The notes beneath the pieces were generated by a model, which was given only the letters and a program-made list of their open reading frames with translations, was not told where the DNA came from and searched no databases. Made by a program: the position numbers and the translations under genes. 64,000 nt of DNA from Linnemannia hyalina (taxonomy: Eukaryota > Mortierellomycota > Mortierellomycetes > Mortierellales > Mortierellaceae), in assembly GCA_019671135.1 (NCBI GenBank), contig JAHRHY010000012.1, positions 1,054,001 to 1,118,000 on the forward strand, read 5' to 3'. Below are positions 1 through 12,878 of this stretch, one piece after another. How positions within the stretch are numbered: the first letter of the stretch is position 1; each line of letters opens with the position of its first letter.

Positions 1-999
1 GATGAGTCCAACTATTTATTTTTATTCTCTCTGTTCGCTCATGTAGACTCTACTGCACTGTTCCACTCGCCATGACGATGTTGCGGCTATTTTTCATCGT
101 TGGTCAACTTTTTGTTATTTTTCGTCTGCGTTAATGACGAAAACAAGCCAACGCCACAACCTACGAGGAAAAAAAGACATGAATGCTATTTTGATGATCT
201 ATTTCTAACCGACACAAACGCTCATGTGAACCCATCAATCCATTTCCTCCCTTCGCCTTTTCCCCTCCTTTTTCTCAACCTTCCACTATTTCGAAAGTGA
301 GAACAAAGTGTGAACGCAAAACCTTCACCCCTCACCATCATCCACCTCTCACCTGCCTTTGATCACATCTGCTGTGCGACAAAGGCTCAGTCTGTGCTTT
401 TTTGCCTTTTCTGCCTTTGTTCCTTCCTGCTCTTCTCCCTTTTGCTGCCTGTACAAAGACAATAGACATGTATAATGAAGCACAAGGAAGGAGGCGATAA
501 ACAATAAATCTTGGCATGGTTATCATGCACACTGTCATTGTGATGATTCGAAACCAGGGGTTACAAGGGCGGAACTGTTGAACAGGTGAACCTGTCAACA
601 GTAGTGGCGCAATTGGCAAATTGTAATATTCCCGCTCGCTGTGTACTGATCTTTTTTAAAATCAATATTGAGACTTGTATGGTGCATTAGTACCATCACT
701 TGTCATTACTGGTCGATCACCTTGTTTGCCCCTGTACGATTCGTGCGATTCGTTTTTAAAGAAAGCCAAAAGGCACCGTTTCCCCCACCCAATCTTTTGT
801 TTTTCAATTCGTTCTCTTCTCTTCTCTTCTCTCCCCCTCCACTCTCTTCTCTTCTCTCCCCCTCCACACTCTCCTCTTCTTCCATTTCTATCTACTCTGC
901 CCCCATCCGTACTCTCTTTTCCCTTATATCCTTTCTCTTACGTTCTTGATCTATCTACATAACACATAACTACCCAACACAACACAACACAATACCACA
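1..999. other. intergenic and 5' leader of the first LysM gene
   Basis: I see no convincing gene here. The last 250 bases before the LysM start codon are strongly pyrimidine-rich on the + strand (CT and CCT runs), as in front of other genes in this window, and end in an AC-rich stretch directly before the ATG. This looks like a promoter plus 5' UTR. Short open frames in the stretch have no recognisable composition or motif. Confidence 0.6.
821..867 (+). repeat. 22-nt pyrimidine direct repeat in LysM leader
   Basis: Positions 821-842 and 846-867 are identical 22-nt CT-rich copies, offset by 25 bases, about 135 bases upstream of the first LysM start codon. This is probably slippage in a leader pyrimidine tract. 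A regulatory role is possible but unsupported. Confidence 0.8.
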
Positions 1000-1811
1000 A
1001 TGAAGTTCATGTTCTGTGCAACCGTGCTCGCTTTGGTCGTCACCCAGACCATGGCTGTTGTTCCTATCCCTGTCAAGGAGTGCACAAAATCTGTTGTCGT
1101 CCAACGTAAGCACCCCACCTCTATGCTATACCAATGCACTAAAATATGAGCACCCTGCTCCATGCTATACAGATGGACACAGCGCTGACAACCTCATCTC
1201 TTCTGTCTCTCTCGATAACCACATTGGTCCCAATAATAACAGCAACGGACACCACCTGCTCTGACTTTGCCCAGCGCTTCGGCGTCACCTTTGACGATCT
1301 CCTCAAGTGGAACCAGAAGCTGAGAACGGACTGTTTGAACCTCGATGTCGGACACCCTATCTGCGTCTCGGTCACCCCTGGAGACTGCTGCCTTAGCGAG
1401 AACCCCAAGCCAACGGCTACAACCACAACCACTCGTATTGCAACTACTACCACCGCCGAGGCCACCACTACTACGACTACTACTACCACGACTACCACTC
1501 CTCCTCTTCCTCTTACCACCACTACAACCACCACAATCGCTGTCACCACCACCACCGTCGCTCCACCTCCTCCCCCCTCTCCAACCGTTCCTACTACTTC
1601 TGCGCTTGTTCCTCCTCCAATCATCATCGCTACCACTACTCCTGTCATTACTACCACCACTCCAGTCACCACTACTACCTCGATTGTGCCTATTATCCCC
1701 AGCATCATCGACCCTTCCAACAGGAACAATGCTGCTGCTGCTGCATCGGCCAAGGGGTCGATGGGGCTCGCTGTCGCTGGTGTCATCCTCTCTGCTATCT
1801 ATGCCCTCTAA
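1000..1811 (+). CDS. secreted GPI-anchored LysM protein (paralogue 1)
   Basis: Two exons, 1000-1105 and 1243-1811 (GTAAGC donor, CAG acceptor), give 224 residues. Residues 1-19 form a signal peptide (MKF start, hydrophobic core, cleavage near TMA/VV). A single LysM domain follows (about residues 33-75), with the typical FGVTFDDLLKWN core and four cysteines. LysM domains bind chitin and related N-acetylglucosamine polymers. After it comes a Thr/Pro stalk built of long Thr runs, likely O-mannosylated, and an Ala-rich, hydrophobic C-terminus ending VILSAIYAL without a charged tail, as in a GPI-attachment signal. The protein is therefore expected at the plasma membrane or cell wall. It is the most diverged of three paralogues in the window; the shared intron position in the codon after Val-Gln/Glu proves common descent. 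A role in wall remodelling or masking chitin from hosts is inference only. Confidence 0.85.
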
Positions 1812-3374
1812 CCAGACAGACAGCAAGAAAAATAGTATGAATCATATCCGTCTCCAGCAGTTGATTCGTTAGCTTCAAAATTGACGACACAAATGGTTCT
1901 CCCGTAAAAGAAGTCCCCATCTGTCACCTCTCCCTGCCCATTGTACTTTTATCATCATTATGTTTTCACAGTGCATCTCTCCTCACTTTTTACCCCACCA
2001 TCTTACTACCCTCATAGATCTTCTAATAAAAAAAAAGAGCGAACTACATTCCCGTGATTACAACTGAATGGATGCAAGGATCCAGAAACCTATAGATACA
2101 CATTTTTCTAGCCTCTTGATTCCTTCTCTCGAAGTTCCAAAAGAGCGCTTTTATTTAGAAAAGTCTCCTGGGCCAGGAACACGTTTCTTGCCATATTCAG
2201 AGCAAAACGAAGATAGAGGAGGATCCTTCGCACCGCACCGGAAAATTGCTAGAGAACAAAGAGCTCATCTCCCTGGAGCCCTGGATCAATATTAAAAAAA
2301 CAAACTTACCGAGGAATGCCAGCCCTCTTGTTATTATGGATAACTGAGATTCCAGACGACCACTTTTGCTTGTTTACCTTGCATTGCTTATTCATGTATG
2401 AGCACAAATTGCAATTTTCAGGCCCAGACAGATACAGCGCAACAAGTTCATCTCTGATTGACAAGGCAAGACCCCTCCCTCCCCTCCCTCCCGAGGGAAG
2501 GGCTCTTGTTTTTTACTCCCTCTTCTTTTTTGTTGTGGTCGCATTTTGGTTGGCTCATACCAATATTAGTCTTGCCTGTCTGTCACTGTCTTCGTGCACG
2601 ATTTCATGAGGCAGGAAGAGTAAAAGAATAGCTCATACACTCATTACCCCAAGGCCGTTTACCGAGGATTCCCAGTTTTTTGTTAAACCTTCCTGAAAAA
2701 AAGTGACCTAATCCATAACTTACTCTTTTCCGTGCGAGTACTCCTTTACATCATTCAACAATTGTTCGAAACCGCATGGATTCTAATTATTCAGACGAAT
2801 GGGTACACCAGCGTTATGATCGAGTGCTACGAAGTTTGATTTGTAGTATTGTGTGTTCAGCAACCGATTGTTTGTGTAAACACAAATGACAGACAAGAGA
2901 AGAACGCCTTTTGTTGACCAGTGGCGTGAAATGGTGCTAATAAAAAAGGTTTTCATTGTGTGTAATGTTGGATGGATGGAAAGGAGAGAAGGACCAAGGT
3001 CGAGAGCACTTTTCTTTCTCTCGGCACGAAGCGGACAGCAGGTTGGGCAAGGCAGGGCATACATGCCACACAATCGAATCGGTGAGTCTTGTAGGTTACC
3101 GGGGCCCGTAGGTTACTGTTTTCTGTCGCTGTCATAAAAACCGTTCTGCCTTTCGTTTCTCATCTCTCTCTTTTTTTTTTCTTTCTTTTCTTCTTCTTAT
3201 TCCTCATCACCAAACCCTACCCTTCCCTCACAACCAACTTCCATTCCTTTTTTTCACGCTTTTTTTGACAAAAAAATACACCTTCTCCCAACCCCTTTAC
3301 CGACTCGCCTTCACTCCAACGTTCACAACCCCTTTTCTCTCTCCATTTTCAACACCAAAGACATATCTACAATC
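1812..3374. other. intergenic between LysM paralogues 1 and 2
   Basis: No supported gene. An AATAAA at 2025-2030, about 215 bases past the stop codon, is a plausible polyadenylation signal for paralogue 1. From about 3140 to 3374 the + strand is CT-rich with T-runs. This leader (including a CTTCCATT...TTTTTT...ACAAAAAA pattern near 3240-3280) resembles the leader of paralogue 3 near 9380-9415, so the duplication included 5' UTR sequence. Confidence 0.6.
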
Positions 3375-4092
3375 ATGAAGTTCACTCTCTCCGCCGTCGT
3401 TGTTCTCGCCCTTGCCGCCTCCCAGGCTGCCGCCGTCGTCCCCATCCCCGTCAAGGAGTGCACCCACTCCTACGTTGTCGAACGTACGTAGCACCACCTT
3501 TGCATTATTGTTCCTCCATGTTCAACTGCCTTCCTTGTTTCTCAAACCCCTGTGTCCTGACAATCTCAACTTATCACAATTAGCCGGCACCCCTAACTGC
3601 GAGGCCTTCGCTACCAAGTTCGGCGTCACCTTCGCCGATCTCCTCAAGTGGAACGACAAGTTGCGCCCAGACTGCCTTAACTTGGACGTCGGCTTCCCCA
3701 TCTGTGTCTCCGTTACCAAGGGCGACTGCTGCCTCAAGGAGAACCCCAAGGGAGCCCTCGTTCCCCAGGACGGCGTCCCCCCCCAGCCCAACCTGTGGGA
3801 TCCCGCTCCTTACACCAAGGGTCCCGCCGCCACCCCTACCCCCACCTCCAGCGGCGTCGTGACCACTCCCGCCGCCACCGGAACCTCTGTTGTGGCCCCC
3901 GTCAACGGAACTGCTTCCACTGCTTCCCCTACCTCGGCTGCTACCGTTCCCCCCACCACCATCACCACATCTTCTGGCACTACCCCTACCCCCAAGGTTC
4001 CCGCTGGTGGTAATAGCGCTGCTTCTAGCTCCAAGGCTTCCATGGTCTTGGCTGCAGCCGGTGTTGTCCTCTCGGTCGCTTACATGCTTTAA
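3375..4092 (+). CDS. secreted GPI-anchored LysM protein (paralogue 2)
   Basis: Exons 3375-3483 and 3584-4092 give 205 residues. The signal peptide (about residues 1-20, ending QAAA) is followed by VVPIPVKEC and one LysM domain whose core reads FGVTFADLLKWNDKLRPDC. A CVSVTKGDCC motif and a Pro/Thr/Ser/Ala-rich stalk follow. The C-terminus (Ser-Lys-Ala-Ser followed by a hydrophobic segment to SVAYML) looks like a GPI-attachment signal. LysM domains bind chitin oligomers or polymer, so the expected site is the cell surface. Exon 1 is identical base for base to exon 1 of the paralogue at 9502, and the first part of the intron nearly so, which suggests recent duplication or gene conversion. Codon usage is strongly C-ending, as in a highly expressed gene. 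Confidence 0.87.
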
Positions 4093-7000
4093 ATAGTCCA
4101 TGGATTCGACCCAGACAAAAAGGGAAAAAAACTTACTTAGCTTAATGAATTGTCTTCACGAAATGGAAACACAAGAACTTCCGCTGGGCGGAAATAAAAA
4201 AAAGACTGATACCAACAAACGACAGCGACAGCGATAAGATGACGGTGAAGAAAGGTAGTGAACTTTGAAGAGATAATTACTTAATTACGTTTTTGCTACA
4301 AGAAACAAATGTTGCCTGTTGGGGGTTTATGTGTTTGTTGGCTCTGTCGACTCCAAAAGTCTGCCGTCTTCATAGAAAATGTGCGTGTAGTCTACACCAT
4401 GTGCTTCTTATATGAGCGGCTCTCAAAGTCAAGCCCACAAAAAAGAAAGTGACCGAAGAAAACTTACCAATAAATAAACCAACCAACGGGAAGGAGCACG
4501 GACGAATGGACAGTAGCGCCATTTTCATGCTGTTTTCTTTTCTGCCGAGATAAACAAGCCATTTGTGCAGGTACGATAAGTTGCCTTTTATTCACGATGA
4601 ATGAATGGCCTTGTTGGCCTGTTCAAGATCATTGACCCAAACAAAGAAGTTACATGAAGGAACAAAAAAGCTTGTTCGCTCCAGAATCCGGAACACTAAT
4701 CAGTGATGCATGGCCAAATCGCGGATAAAGGTGGTGGCACTCCGATTTGGGTCTGGGCTCCCTTTTTGGTCTGTCGCCGTGTAGGAAGATGTTGTAAGGC
4801 TTAATGATGATTACGCTCTGTAGAGCCCATGCCTACAAACTGCCCCGCCATTATCTCACACTATCGCACGCTCCTTTCTTCCCAAACTTCTCCGTTCACC
4901 TCGCCTCCTTCGCTATTTCTCATCCTGCAAATAACACAAGCGTGACATTGACAGATCGAGCCATCGTTCATCTTTGTATTATGAAGTAATGAAAGAAAAA
5001 AGAAACACATACACAGAGCAATGTGACTGAAGTGGCGAACAAAGGCAGATGTGCAAACGGTTTCGAAGGACGAACTGAGAAATTCCTTGTTTGAATTCTC
5101 TACAGCATTCATGAAAAGCCACGGCATATGTGAATAGGATGATCCTTTTTGTCTACAATAAAGGAAGTGGCGAATGCGTCTTGCAGCACCTTTTTTTTCT
5201 GGCGTTTGAAGCGTGCATGGATTATACACGGGATGAGTAAAGCCAAGATCAGTGTTGACAGAGGGTATCGTCGATCAAAGAAAAATAACGTGCGCAAAAA
5301 ACGTAGATGAGAGCACCAACACACCATACATCGCCCCACTCTTGTTCTGAGAATGACCTGGACTGGAAAGGTAGACGTTCGATCCGGGATTATTTGAAAG
5401 AGAAAACTACTGGCCCTTTGATATCTTAAAACAGTAGGCGGTATTTCATGGTGTGCATGTAGCGACCGAGCCTTTCACAGAAGAGCTACCTGCCCTAACA
5501 ATTCAAAGTTGTAAAAAAAATGACAACGTGGCGACTGAGAGGCACAAAAACTATCCCTGAAGACTTTACACTTGATCAATCGACGCGTGAGGTTTGTTCC
5601 ACGAGAAAAGAAACGCGTTTGTACAGTCCAAACATCCTTGTCTGACTGTATGCCTTTCTATCGCCCGTGAGTCACTACAGTAAGACAATTGAGAGCTCAC
5701 CTGCTTTAACCGTTGTTTAACCTCCTTTCTCTGTTTTCGCGTCCGAGCACCAAAGACCGGTATGTGTGCATCTTCAAAGATAAGGGGAATATAGGTCTGT
5801 TATTGTTACGTTGCCATGGGAAAGATGACAGAACGATGTGTCTAGGACATCAGAGAACTATTTTGTGACAAAAGTAAAAAAGGGGGTCTTTTTCAAAAAA
5901 TATTAAAGTCAAATCAGAGGACGTGTTCTACTCTTGATCAGGGTACATGATGAACTTCTTTGTTCCATGCATCTGATACCGAGAATGTTCAAATGGAAGG
6001 TAATCAAAGTCACCCAATCCGATGTAAGCTCGTCGCCTGTCAGGTTCCAGTCGCCAAAGAATACAGACGTGATACATTGGGCAATGACGTTCTGATCAAG
6101 ATGGAACCACCCATCCGATGATGAAAACATAAATAAAAAAGAACAGATTGAATAAGAGTAATTAGAGCACACAAGATCAATAAAGGTGGGCTTGTTCATA
6201 ACCTAGTGACAGAACACTTGAGACTTTTCAGGCATCCTTGAAGTTCAACCTTTTTACTTGGAGCTTTGTTATCCACGGGTGATGACAAGTCTTTACCTCA
6301 GATTGAAAAAAGAGCGCCATCCGACCGAGGGCCACTCCAATCGCGTGGGTTCACAATAACGGAAAGGGGAATCGCAAAGAAAGGGCATCATCGCCAAACC
6401 GATTAGGTCGCGTGTTTTTTATTGTTTTTTAAATGATTCAACTTCACCCTATGCAATCCACAATCCACCGTGAACTAGTTCTCAAAAAACAATCGCCACA
6501 ATGCAGGGCCCTGAGATACCTTCATCGACTGGCTGATCATGTTTGTATCATATCAAACGCGCTTTTTTTCATGGCATACATTAGACAAGGGCGACTGACA
6601 AGGGTAGCCTTGATCCTGTTGTGAAAAGAAGCAAAAAGAGGATTACGGATTGGACCAAAATCGACCATCGACGTGGCCGGGAGATGCGATAAATATAAAA
6701 ACAATGTAAGTTAATATCTTTCTCTTGGTCATTGTTTGTTGTCCTCTGTAGTTGATAATTGTTGTACAGAAAGACATTTTACGTCTTTGGAGAGATCGGG
6801 GATATCAACAAGTATAAAAAGCAAGGAACATGTTTGCATGGCCAAAGAAAACAAACGTTTCTGTTATCTTTTGACCAAATCGTTCATCTACTTTTGTCAC
6901 CTATTCGGAATCAAACAATGAAACCAATGGGCACGACAATCCGACTTGCGAAGCACTAATGTATTCTAAATGTAAAAGACGCTGGTATGAGGCAACAGAC

Positions 7001-9501
7001 AGTAGCATCTTAGTGAGCAAGATGCAAAATCAATAAATGCAAAGAAGGCAAGTAGCATGGATGTAATAAGGATCTCTCCACAAGCAGTGATATCCCTCTT
7101 GTCCATTTTGTTATCTTAAAGTGCCATGAGAAATATGGTTTACTCACATCCGCTTGTTTTTACATTACATTGAAAAGGCGAAGAACACAGAAGCCCACGT
7201 ATCGTGCTATGAGGAGCGAGCGGGTCACATCACACCCGATCGCTGAAAAAGATGAGGCCTTGGTAAAAGGATGGTACAACCCAACGGCATATCTGAGATC
7301 ATATTTCATACCAGGAGTATGTAGAACGATAGACCTCATTATGCCCATTATGATACAGAGAGTCAGTTGCGTGCGAAAAGTCAATTGAGATAGGGTTCTC
7401 ACATCGAAGAGGGCGCTATGCAAAGAAATGACTCTATCTTAGAGCATGGAAATGAAAGTGCGATCTTCGTGCGCGGGGTCAAGTACATTTCTTAGGCAAA
7501 GGACGCTGCTACATTGATATCGTATCGTTGTGAAGTAACTTTACCAGCAAAAATAAGCTTGAAGCGATGCGATTAAAAATGCTATCCAGTTTGCGGTTGT
7601 GGGTAAACATTAAAGGCAGACTCTAGCAAGCAAAAGAGCAAGTTCAACGACACCGTTCCTTTAGGAGGACATTTCCAAGTCGAGTTTTGTTTATTTTTTA
7701 TGAAAGAGTCTTCGTCAGAAACGTACGGAGACGCCAATGCAACATGTTGATCGACGTCAAAGGTTGCGACATATGTCATCCATCCCTTCAAAATTAGACT
7801 TTGTGACCCTGCATCATCATTCTTTGTGTGGGGCCGCGACAATGAACAACGCCGTAGAAATAACACGGAGGCATGTCTCCCTCCTCACGGCAACATCTCA
7901 TTGACAGAAAAACAAGGAGAATGACAAGAGTTGTCGGCGAATTGCCACACTCTGCTACAGTTAGCTTCACTCCAATTAAAAAATCGAAATGTACAAACCC
8001 GGGGAAGGAAGAAAAATGAGGAGGTTCGCGCAATGCGAAAAAGGTGTACCTGGCAAAGCTAGCGAGCTGAGCTCTCATGCCATTTGACTTTTTATGCTCA
8101 CCGGTCCCCTGCCATAATAAAGCGCCCTTCATACTTTCATTACACACATACAAACATTCTTCAGCGCCAACAACGCCAATAAGAAGGAAATAGTACGATA
8201 CCGAGGAAATAAAACCAGTCAGCCACATCCCGGTAAGCCAGCCAGCCAGTCAGCGAGTCTGGCTGTCTTGTTTTTGTTCTCGTCTGTTTATGCATGCAGC
8301 AGAATGACCTTGTTCTAAAAGTGGATCAGTTTATGTATGTCGTTGCCCTTTCATCGGATAACAGTGCCTGGGCAAGGAAAAATAACGTTTACCTCGTATC
8401 ATGTCCGTAATAAAGAAAAATAACGAATGAGCGAGAGAGCCCTTCCCCTGCCAGCCTGCTTTTCAAGCAATAGAGACCTATCAACAAACCCACTCACCCA
8501 CTGCATCTTCAGCCTGCTCCAAACGAGAAAATGGCTCTCAACATTTCATCGCGAAAAAAGAGGTGAGAGGAAAAGAAAAACTCTGTCCACTGGATGAGGC
8601 AAAATAACAAAGGAGAGTTATGTGAGATGGAGGGGTCTCGAATGCCCTTTGAGCTAAACTGAACCCGCTTTAACCCAAAAATCAAAGAGGTTTATCCTGG
8701 TTTTGTTTGTTTTGTCTGTCTGTTTCCTCGTTCTCGTTTTTCCACATTCTTATTATCGTTGTAGAAAAATGTACCTTGTTGTCGTTCAGATTGAATAATC
8801 CCTCGGGTTTGTTAAGCAACAGCCTCTCTTTCAAATGAAGTGCAGGGTGTAATAGAGAAGTGGAAATGAATGCAATCGAAATGAGAAAAATGGGAGTGGA
8901 AGGACAAGGTCGAGCTGACTGCATTAGGGGTAAGGAAAGGTACATTGGGAAGATGGTTGTCATTTATGGTTTTGTGGTCATTTGGGTGCCTTTCTTGCTC
9001 CCTTTGTAATAATTCTTGAAATTGAGAGGACACTATAGTGAGACGAAAATAATGAAAAGATGAGAGCATTTTTCTTCTCTTCGCTTTTCTTCTGTCTCGT
9101 TCTCTCTCGCCCCCCACCCCTGTATCTGCGTTTGTATACCTCAGCAGGTATGGGTGTCCGGATGGACTTACTGCTGGCATCCAACTTGATAACTCTTCTG
9201 CCAGAATGGTTACGCAGAGAATAGGAGAGTGGGGTGGATGGACAGGTATTGTCTCCTTTTGACCGTTTCTTTGTCCTTGATATTTATACCCACTGGTATC
9301 CTTTTCCTTTTTTTCTTTTCTTCTTTTCTCTTTTCTTCTTCACAAAACACCTTCCCTTCCCTCCACCACCACACAAACACCTTCCATTTTTTTCTACGTT
9401 TTTTTAACAAAAAACTCTCTCCTTACCCTTACCTCTCACTCATACCCTACAGCCCACCAACCACACACTCCTCTCCCTTTACGACCACACTCTTAAGCAC
9501 A
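4093..9501. other. 5.4-kb gene-poor stretch between LysM paralogues 2 and 3
   Basis: I find no gene I can support. Open frames of 60-144 codons occur on both strands (for example 7794-8228 on the - strand) but lack codon bias, recognisable motifs or exon partners. The DNA is AT-richer than the genes, with many stops in all frames and no obvious long repeat. The last 290 bases (about 9210-9501) are the T- and CT-rich leader of paralogue 3. I saw no convincing tRNA or transposon ends. Noncoding RNA cannot be excluded by eye. Confidence 0.55.
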
Positions 9502-10213
9502 ATGAAGTTCACTCTCTCCGCCGTCGTTGTTCTCGCCCTTGCCGCCTCCCAGGCTGCCGCCGTCGTCCCCATCCCCGTCAAGGAGTGCACCCACTCCTAC
9601 GTTGTCGAACGTACGTAGCACCACCTTTGCATTATTGCTCCCCCATATTCAATTGCCTTGTTTCTCAAACCCCTTTGTCCTGACAATCTCTACTTCCTTA
9701 TCACAATTAGCCGGCACCCCTAGTTGCGAGGCCTTCGCTACCAAGTTTGGTATCACCTTCGCCGATCTCCTCAAGTGGAACGACAAGTTGCGCCCCGACT
9801 GCCTTAACTTGGATGTCGGCTACCCCCTCTGTGTCTCCGTTACCAAGGGCGACTGCTGCCTCAAGGAGAACCCCAAGGGAGCCATCGTTCCCCAGGACGG
9901 CGCCCCCGCCCAGCCCAACTTGTGGGACCCCGCTCCTTACACCAAGGGCCCCGCTGCCACCGCGACCGGCGTTACCCCTCCTGCCGCTACCACCCTCCCT
10001 AGCGCTGGTAACGGAACTGTGACCATCCCCACTGCCAAGCCTTCCACCCCTGCCGCTGGTACCAGTGCTGGTGCCGCCGCCACCACCTCAGCCGCTGCTG
10101 GTGCCACCCCCTCCGTCAAGACTGATACCAAGAACTCTGGTGCTGCCTCCAACAAGAACTCCATCATTCTCGGAGCTGCTGGTCTTCTCTTGTCTGCTGT
10201 TTACATGCTTTAA
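9502..10213 (+). CDS. secreted GPI-anchored LysM protein (paralogue 3)
   Basis: Exons 9502-9610 and 9711-10213 give 203 residues. The domain order matches paralogue 2: signal peptide, VVPIPVKEC, one LysM domain (core FGITFADLLKWN), the CVSVTKGDCC motif, an Ala/Thr/Pro stalk and a hydrophobic GPI-type tail ending LSAVYML. Its substrate is expected to be chitin or chito-oligosaccharides, and its site the wall or outer plasma membrane. The LysM-coding part is nearly identical to paralogue 2 at the DNA level. The stalk has diverged in length and composition (Ala-rich rather than mixed Ser/Thr/Pro). This points to ongoing homogenisation of the 5' half with free drift of the stalk. Confidence 0.87.
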
Positions 10214-10787
10214 GTAAAAAAAAAAAAAGTTTTTGTCCCTTTTTTTTATATCCTTTTAGTTTTAGTAAATACCAAAAGTATGCATAGAAAAACACCATAT
10301 CCCCCCCCCCCCCCACCCTACTTCGTTTCCGTCTTGTAATGTATCACCAGTAAAGTAAAAAACGTTGGGATGAGGTTGATGGCATGCTGTGCGTGCTGTT
10401 TTCCACTTCGCTTCATTGTCTTCAAATATCATTTTTTTTCCCAAGAACTTGTCTTGCATTGTCATTCTTTGTCGTCAGTTACCACTGTCACTCCATTGAA
10501 ACAAAGAGATTTTCCTGGTATGTTGTGGAGGATTATGTCTCACTTGGGAAAGAGAGGCAGGACAAACCATTCAGGCACAAGAAACCCGTTAATTTTTCTC
10601 ACTCAATCTTAATCGATCGCAAAACACCAAAAAAAATTGGGCTGTTTCGATCGATAATTTTATGATATAAGATGAGCTGTGACGGACCTCATTCACTGCT
10701 CATCCAGGGGACACAAGTAAAAACATGTTTATATTTATACCACTTGCAACAAAGAGATAGGCGATATCCACCCTACGTTGTTCTCTT
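10214..10787. other. convergent intergenic region with C14 run
   Basis: This is the 3' region shared by LysM paralogue 3 (+) and the APH-like kinase (-). A14-15 and T-rich runs follow the LysM stop directly, and a run of 14 C occupies about 10301-10314. No gene is supported. Confidence 0.6.
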
Positions 10788-12878
10788 TTACAATTTGGCC
10801 TTGGTAGCGGTAGACTGTTGTGCGATCTGGAGTGCAAGTTCTGCGACGGGATTAGCCAAGTTGGCATAGAACTGTGCCTCTGCAGAACTGGCCTGACCAC
10901 GAGCCACGCGTGCCTTGATTCCGTGAAGAATCACTGACATCTATTTCATTGAATGCATCCACGCAGTTAAACAGCAGCGTATTAGTACATGCCATGTCTT
11001 GTCCATCTCCAAATAATCGACTTTTTTCTTTCTCGCTGACACAGAAGTGAGGTATACGTACGCGGAAGAAGGAAAAGGCGATGCAGAAGAGCCAGTTGTC
11101 AATAGGAAAGGGTCTCGAGGTCTGGTTGCAGTACCGCTCGAGGAGGATGTTAACAGGGGGGATGGGCAAGTCTTTGTCGGCAATGCCGCCCAATCCTACC
11201 ATGGGGCTGCCTTCGATGGCGGGTGTGTAATAAGGGTTCAGCAGGTTGGCGAGATCCGAGTAAGGGTGTCCGATTGTCGACAGCTCCCAGTCCAGCATTC
11301 CAATCACGCGAGGCTCCGTTGGATGGAACACCAAGTTATCCATCTACACACACAAATATGAAAGGAGCAAAAGATGAAAAATTGGTGGCAAACCGATCAG
11401 AAATAATTCGAACAATTCCCATGTCTTCGCCACTGATCAAACTCTGAGTCTTTCCAGTAAATTACCTTGTAGTCGCCGTGAACAATCGAGGTGGAGTCCT
11501 TGACCTCATTGTTCTTGAACCAGACAGCCATCTCCTCAATTCCAGGGATAGGTCCAACCGCATTACCTTCACTATCCTTAGCTGCAGCCTGAGCAGCAGC
11601 GACTTTGCTCAACGATCCGATCTGGCGACGGTAGAAGCCAGTAGGTTTGCCATAACTCTCAAGACCGACCGCCACATGGTCCACCTGGTGCAACTTGGCC
11701 AACGTATCGATCGCTGACAACCAGCTATTTCGATAATGAGATTAGAGATGGTTAGCCATGCAGCGCGTGGTCATTGTACATTACAATATTACGACCAAAA
11801 TCGATGTTTGCACAAAGCAGCTCGCGAATCGTACCAAAGGCGTCTCTCCTCGAAGGGCAACTTGGAGAGGGTAATGTCCGAGAAGATGCGTCCCTGCAAG
11901 AACTCCATCACCTATCAGACATGCACACACGATGACAATTCAAGTCAGGTCAGCAGTTATGGCCACAACAATATAAAAAGGCTACATTCCACCCTGGCAA
12001 AACGCAAAGGGATTCCTCTCCTCCTAGCTACCCCACGGCCTTATTCAACTTACGTAGAAGGGAGTTCCAATGACAGAAACGTCCTCGCAGAGGGTATAGA
12101 CTTTAGGAACAGGGACATTGGTGTTCTCGCCAAGGGCCTTCAAGATCCTGTACTCACGCTCGACAGCATGGGCTGTCGACGACAACAGTGCTCCTGCGGG
12201 TTTCTTGCGGAGGACAAAGCGCTGGCCTCTTTTTTTTGTTCATGCACAACGATCGCAGGTAAGAGTAAGTGAACAGTAAACCAAAGAAAGTGACAATAGG
12301 CGTAAAATCAAGGGAAAAAAGAGTTTGTGCTGGTGTGAACTTTCGGCTGGCTTTGTGGAGGCGATCAAACGATAGCTCGAATAAAAGGCAGTACAATTGC
12401 CAGGAGTTCGACAGGTTCTCTCACGGGCCACAGAAAAGATGGGAGGAAGATCTTACTTTGCGTCAGTCAGGAGGTAGGTGGGATTACTCTGGCCGAGCTT
12501 GAACTGGGAGACCTTGATGGGGAGCGAGATTCCTGAGATGGCCTTTGCCAGGTAGGGCTCCAACTGAGCGGCATCCAATTGATATCTAAAACAAGAAAGC
12601 ATTCGCATAGCACCAAAAAATATATGAGTGATTAACAAGGTGCAATTGAACAGAATCGACGAAACAGAGGTGCAAAGACCGAAGGGTGTGTATGCGCGGT
12701 AGACGGAGAGGAAACAAGGGTCATCTGTGTTAGCCGAGAGTTTGTAGAAGGGAAGGAAAGGGTGGCGCTTGCTGTGAATTGCGTGAATTGTCCATGTGTT
12801 TTCTTAAAGTGTGTTCATGTTGATGTCGTACCCTGTGCGTACGGCAGTCGTGTTCTGTCCGTGTTCCTTGGGAGCCAT
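10788..12878 (-). CDS. APH/ChoK-family kinase, ACAD10/11-like domain
   Basis: Seven exons on the - strand (12832-12878, 12457-12585, 12054-12228, 11835-11911, 11466-11724, 11062-11343, 10788-10940) give 373 residues. The start [16 protein letters not shown] joins an N-lobe typical of aminoglycoside-phosphotransferase-like kinases ([15 protein letters not shown], then FVLRKKPAG). The catalytic loop is HGDYKMDNLVF (Asp227, Asn232), and the metal-binding segment is [16 protein letters not shown] (Asp247). This arrangement matches the APH domain found alone or fused to acyl-CoA dehydrogenase in ACAD10/ACAD11 proteins. In vertebrates that domain phosphorylates 4-hydroxyacyl substrates during fatty-acid breakdown. 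Here it is a stand-alone protein with no dehydrogenase domain in the window, so the substrate is not shown. The exon 3 acceptor follows a poly-A stretch rather than a pyrimidine tract and is the weakest junction. Confidence 0.82.

Noticed and set aside
1139..1826. Open frames of 175-215 codons opposite and beside the LysM stalk
   Set aside because: These are Val- or Ser/Gly-rich shadows of the Thr-codon repeats. Only the + strand frame joins a signal peptide and LysM domain.
7794..8228. 144-codon open frame on the - strand in the gene desert
   Set aside because: No motif, no codon bias, no partner exon and no clear leader.
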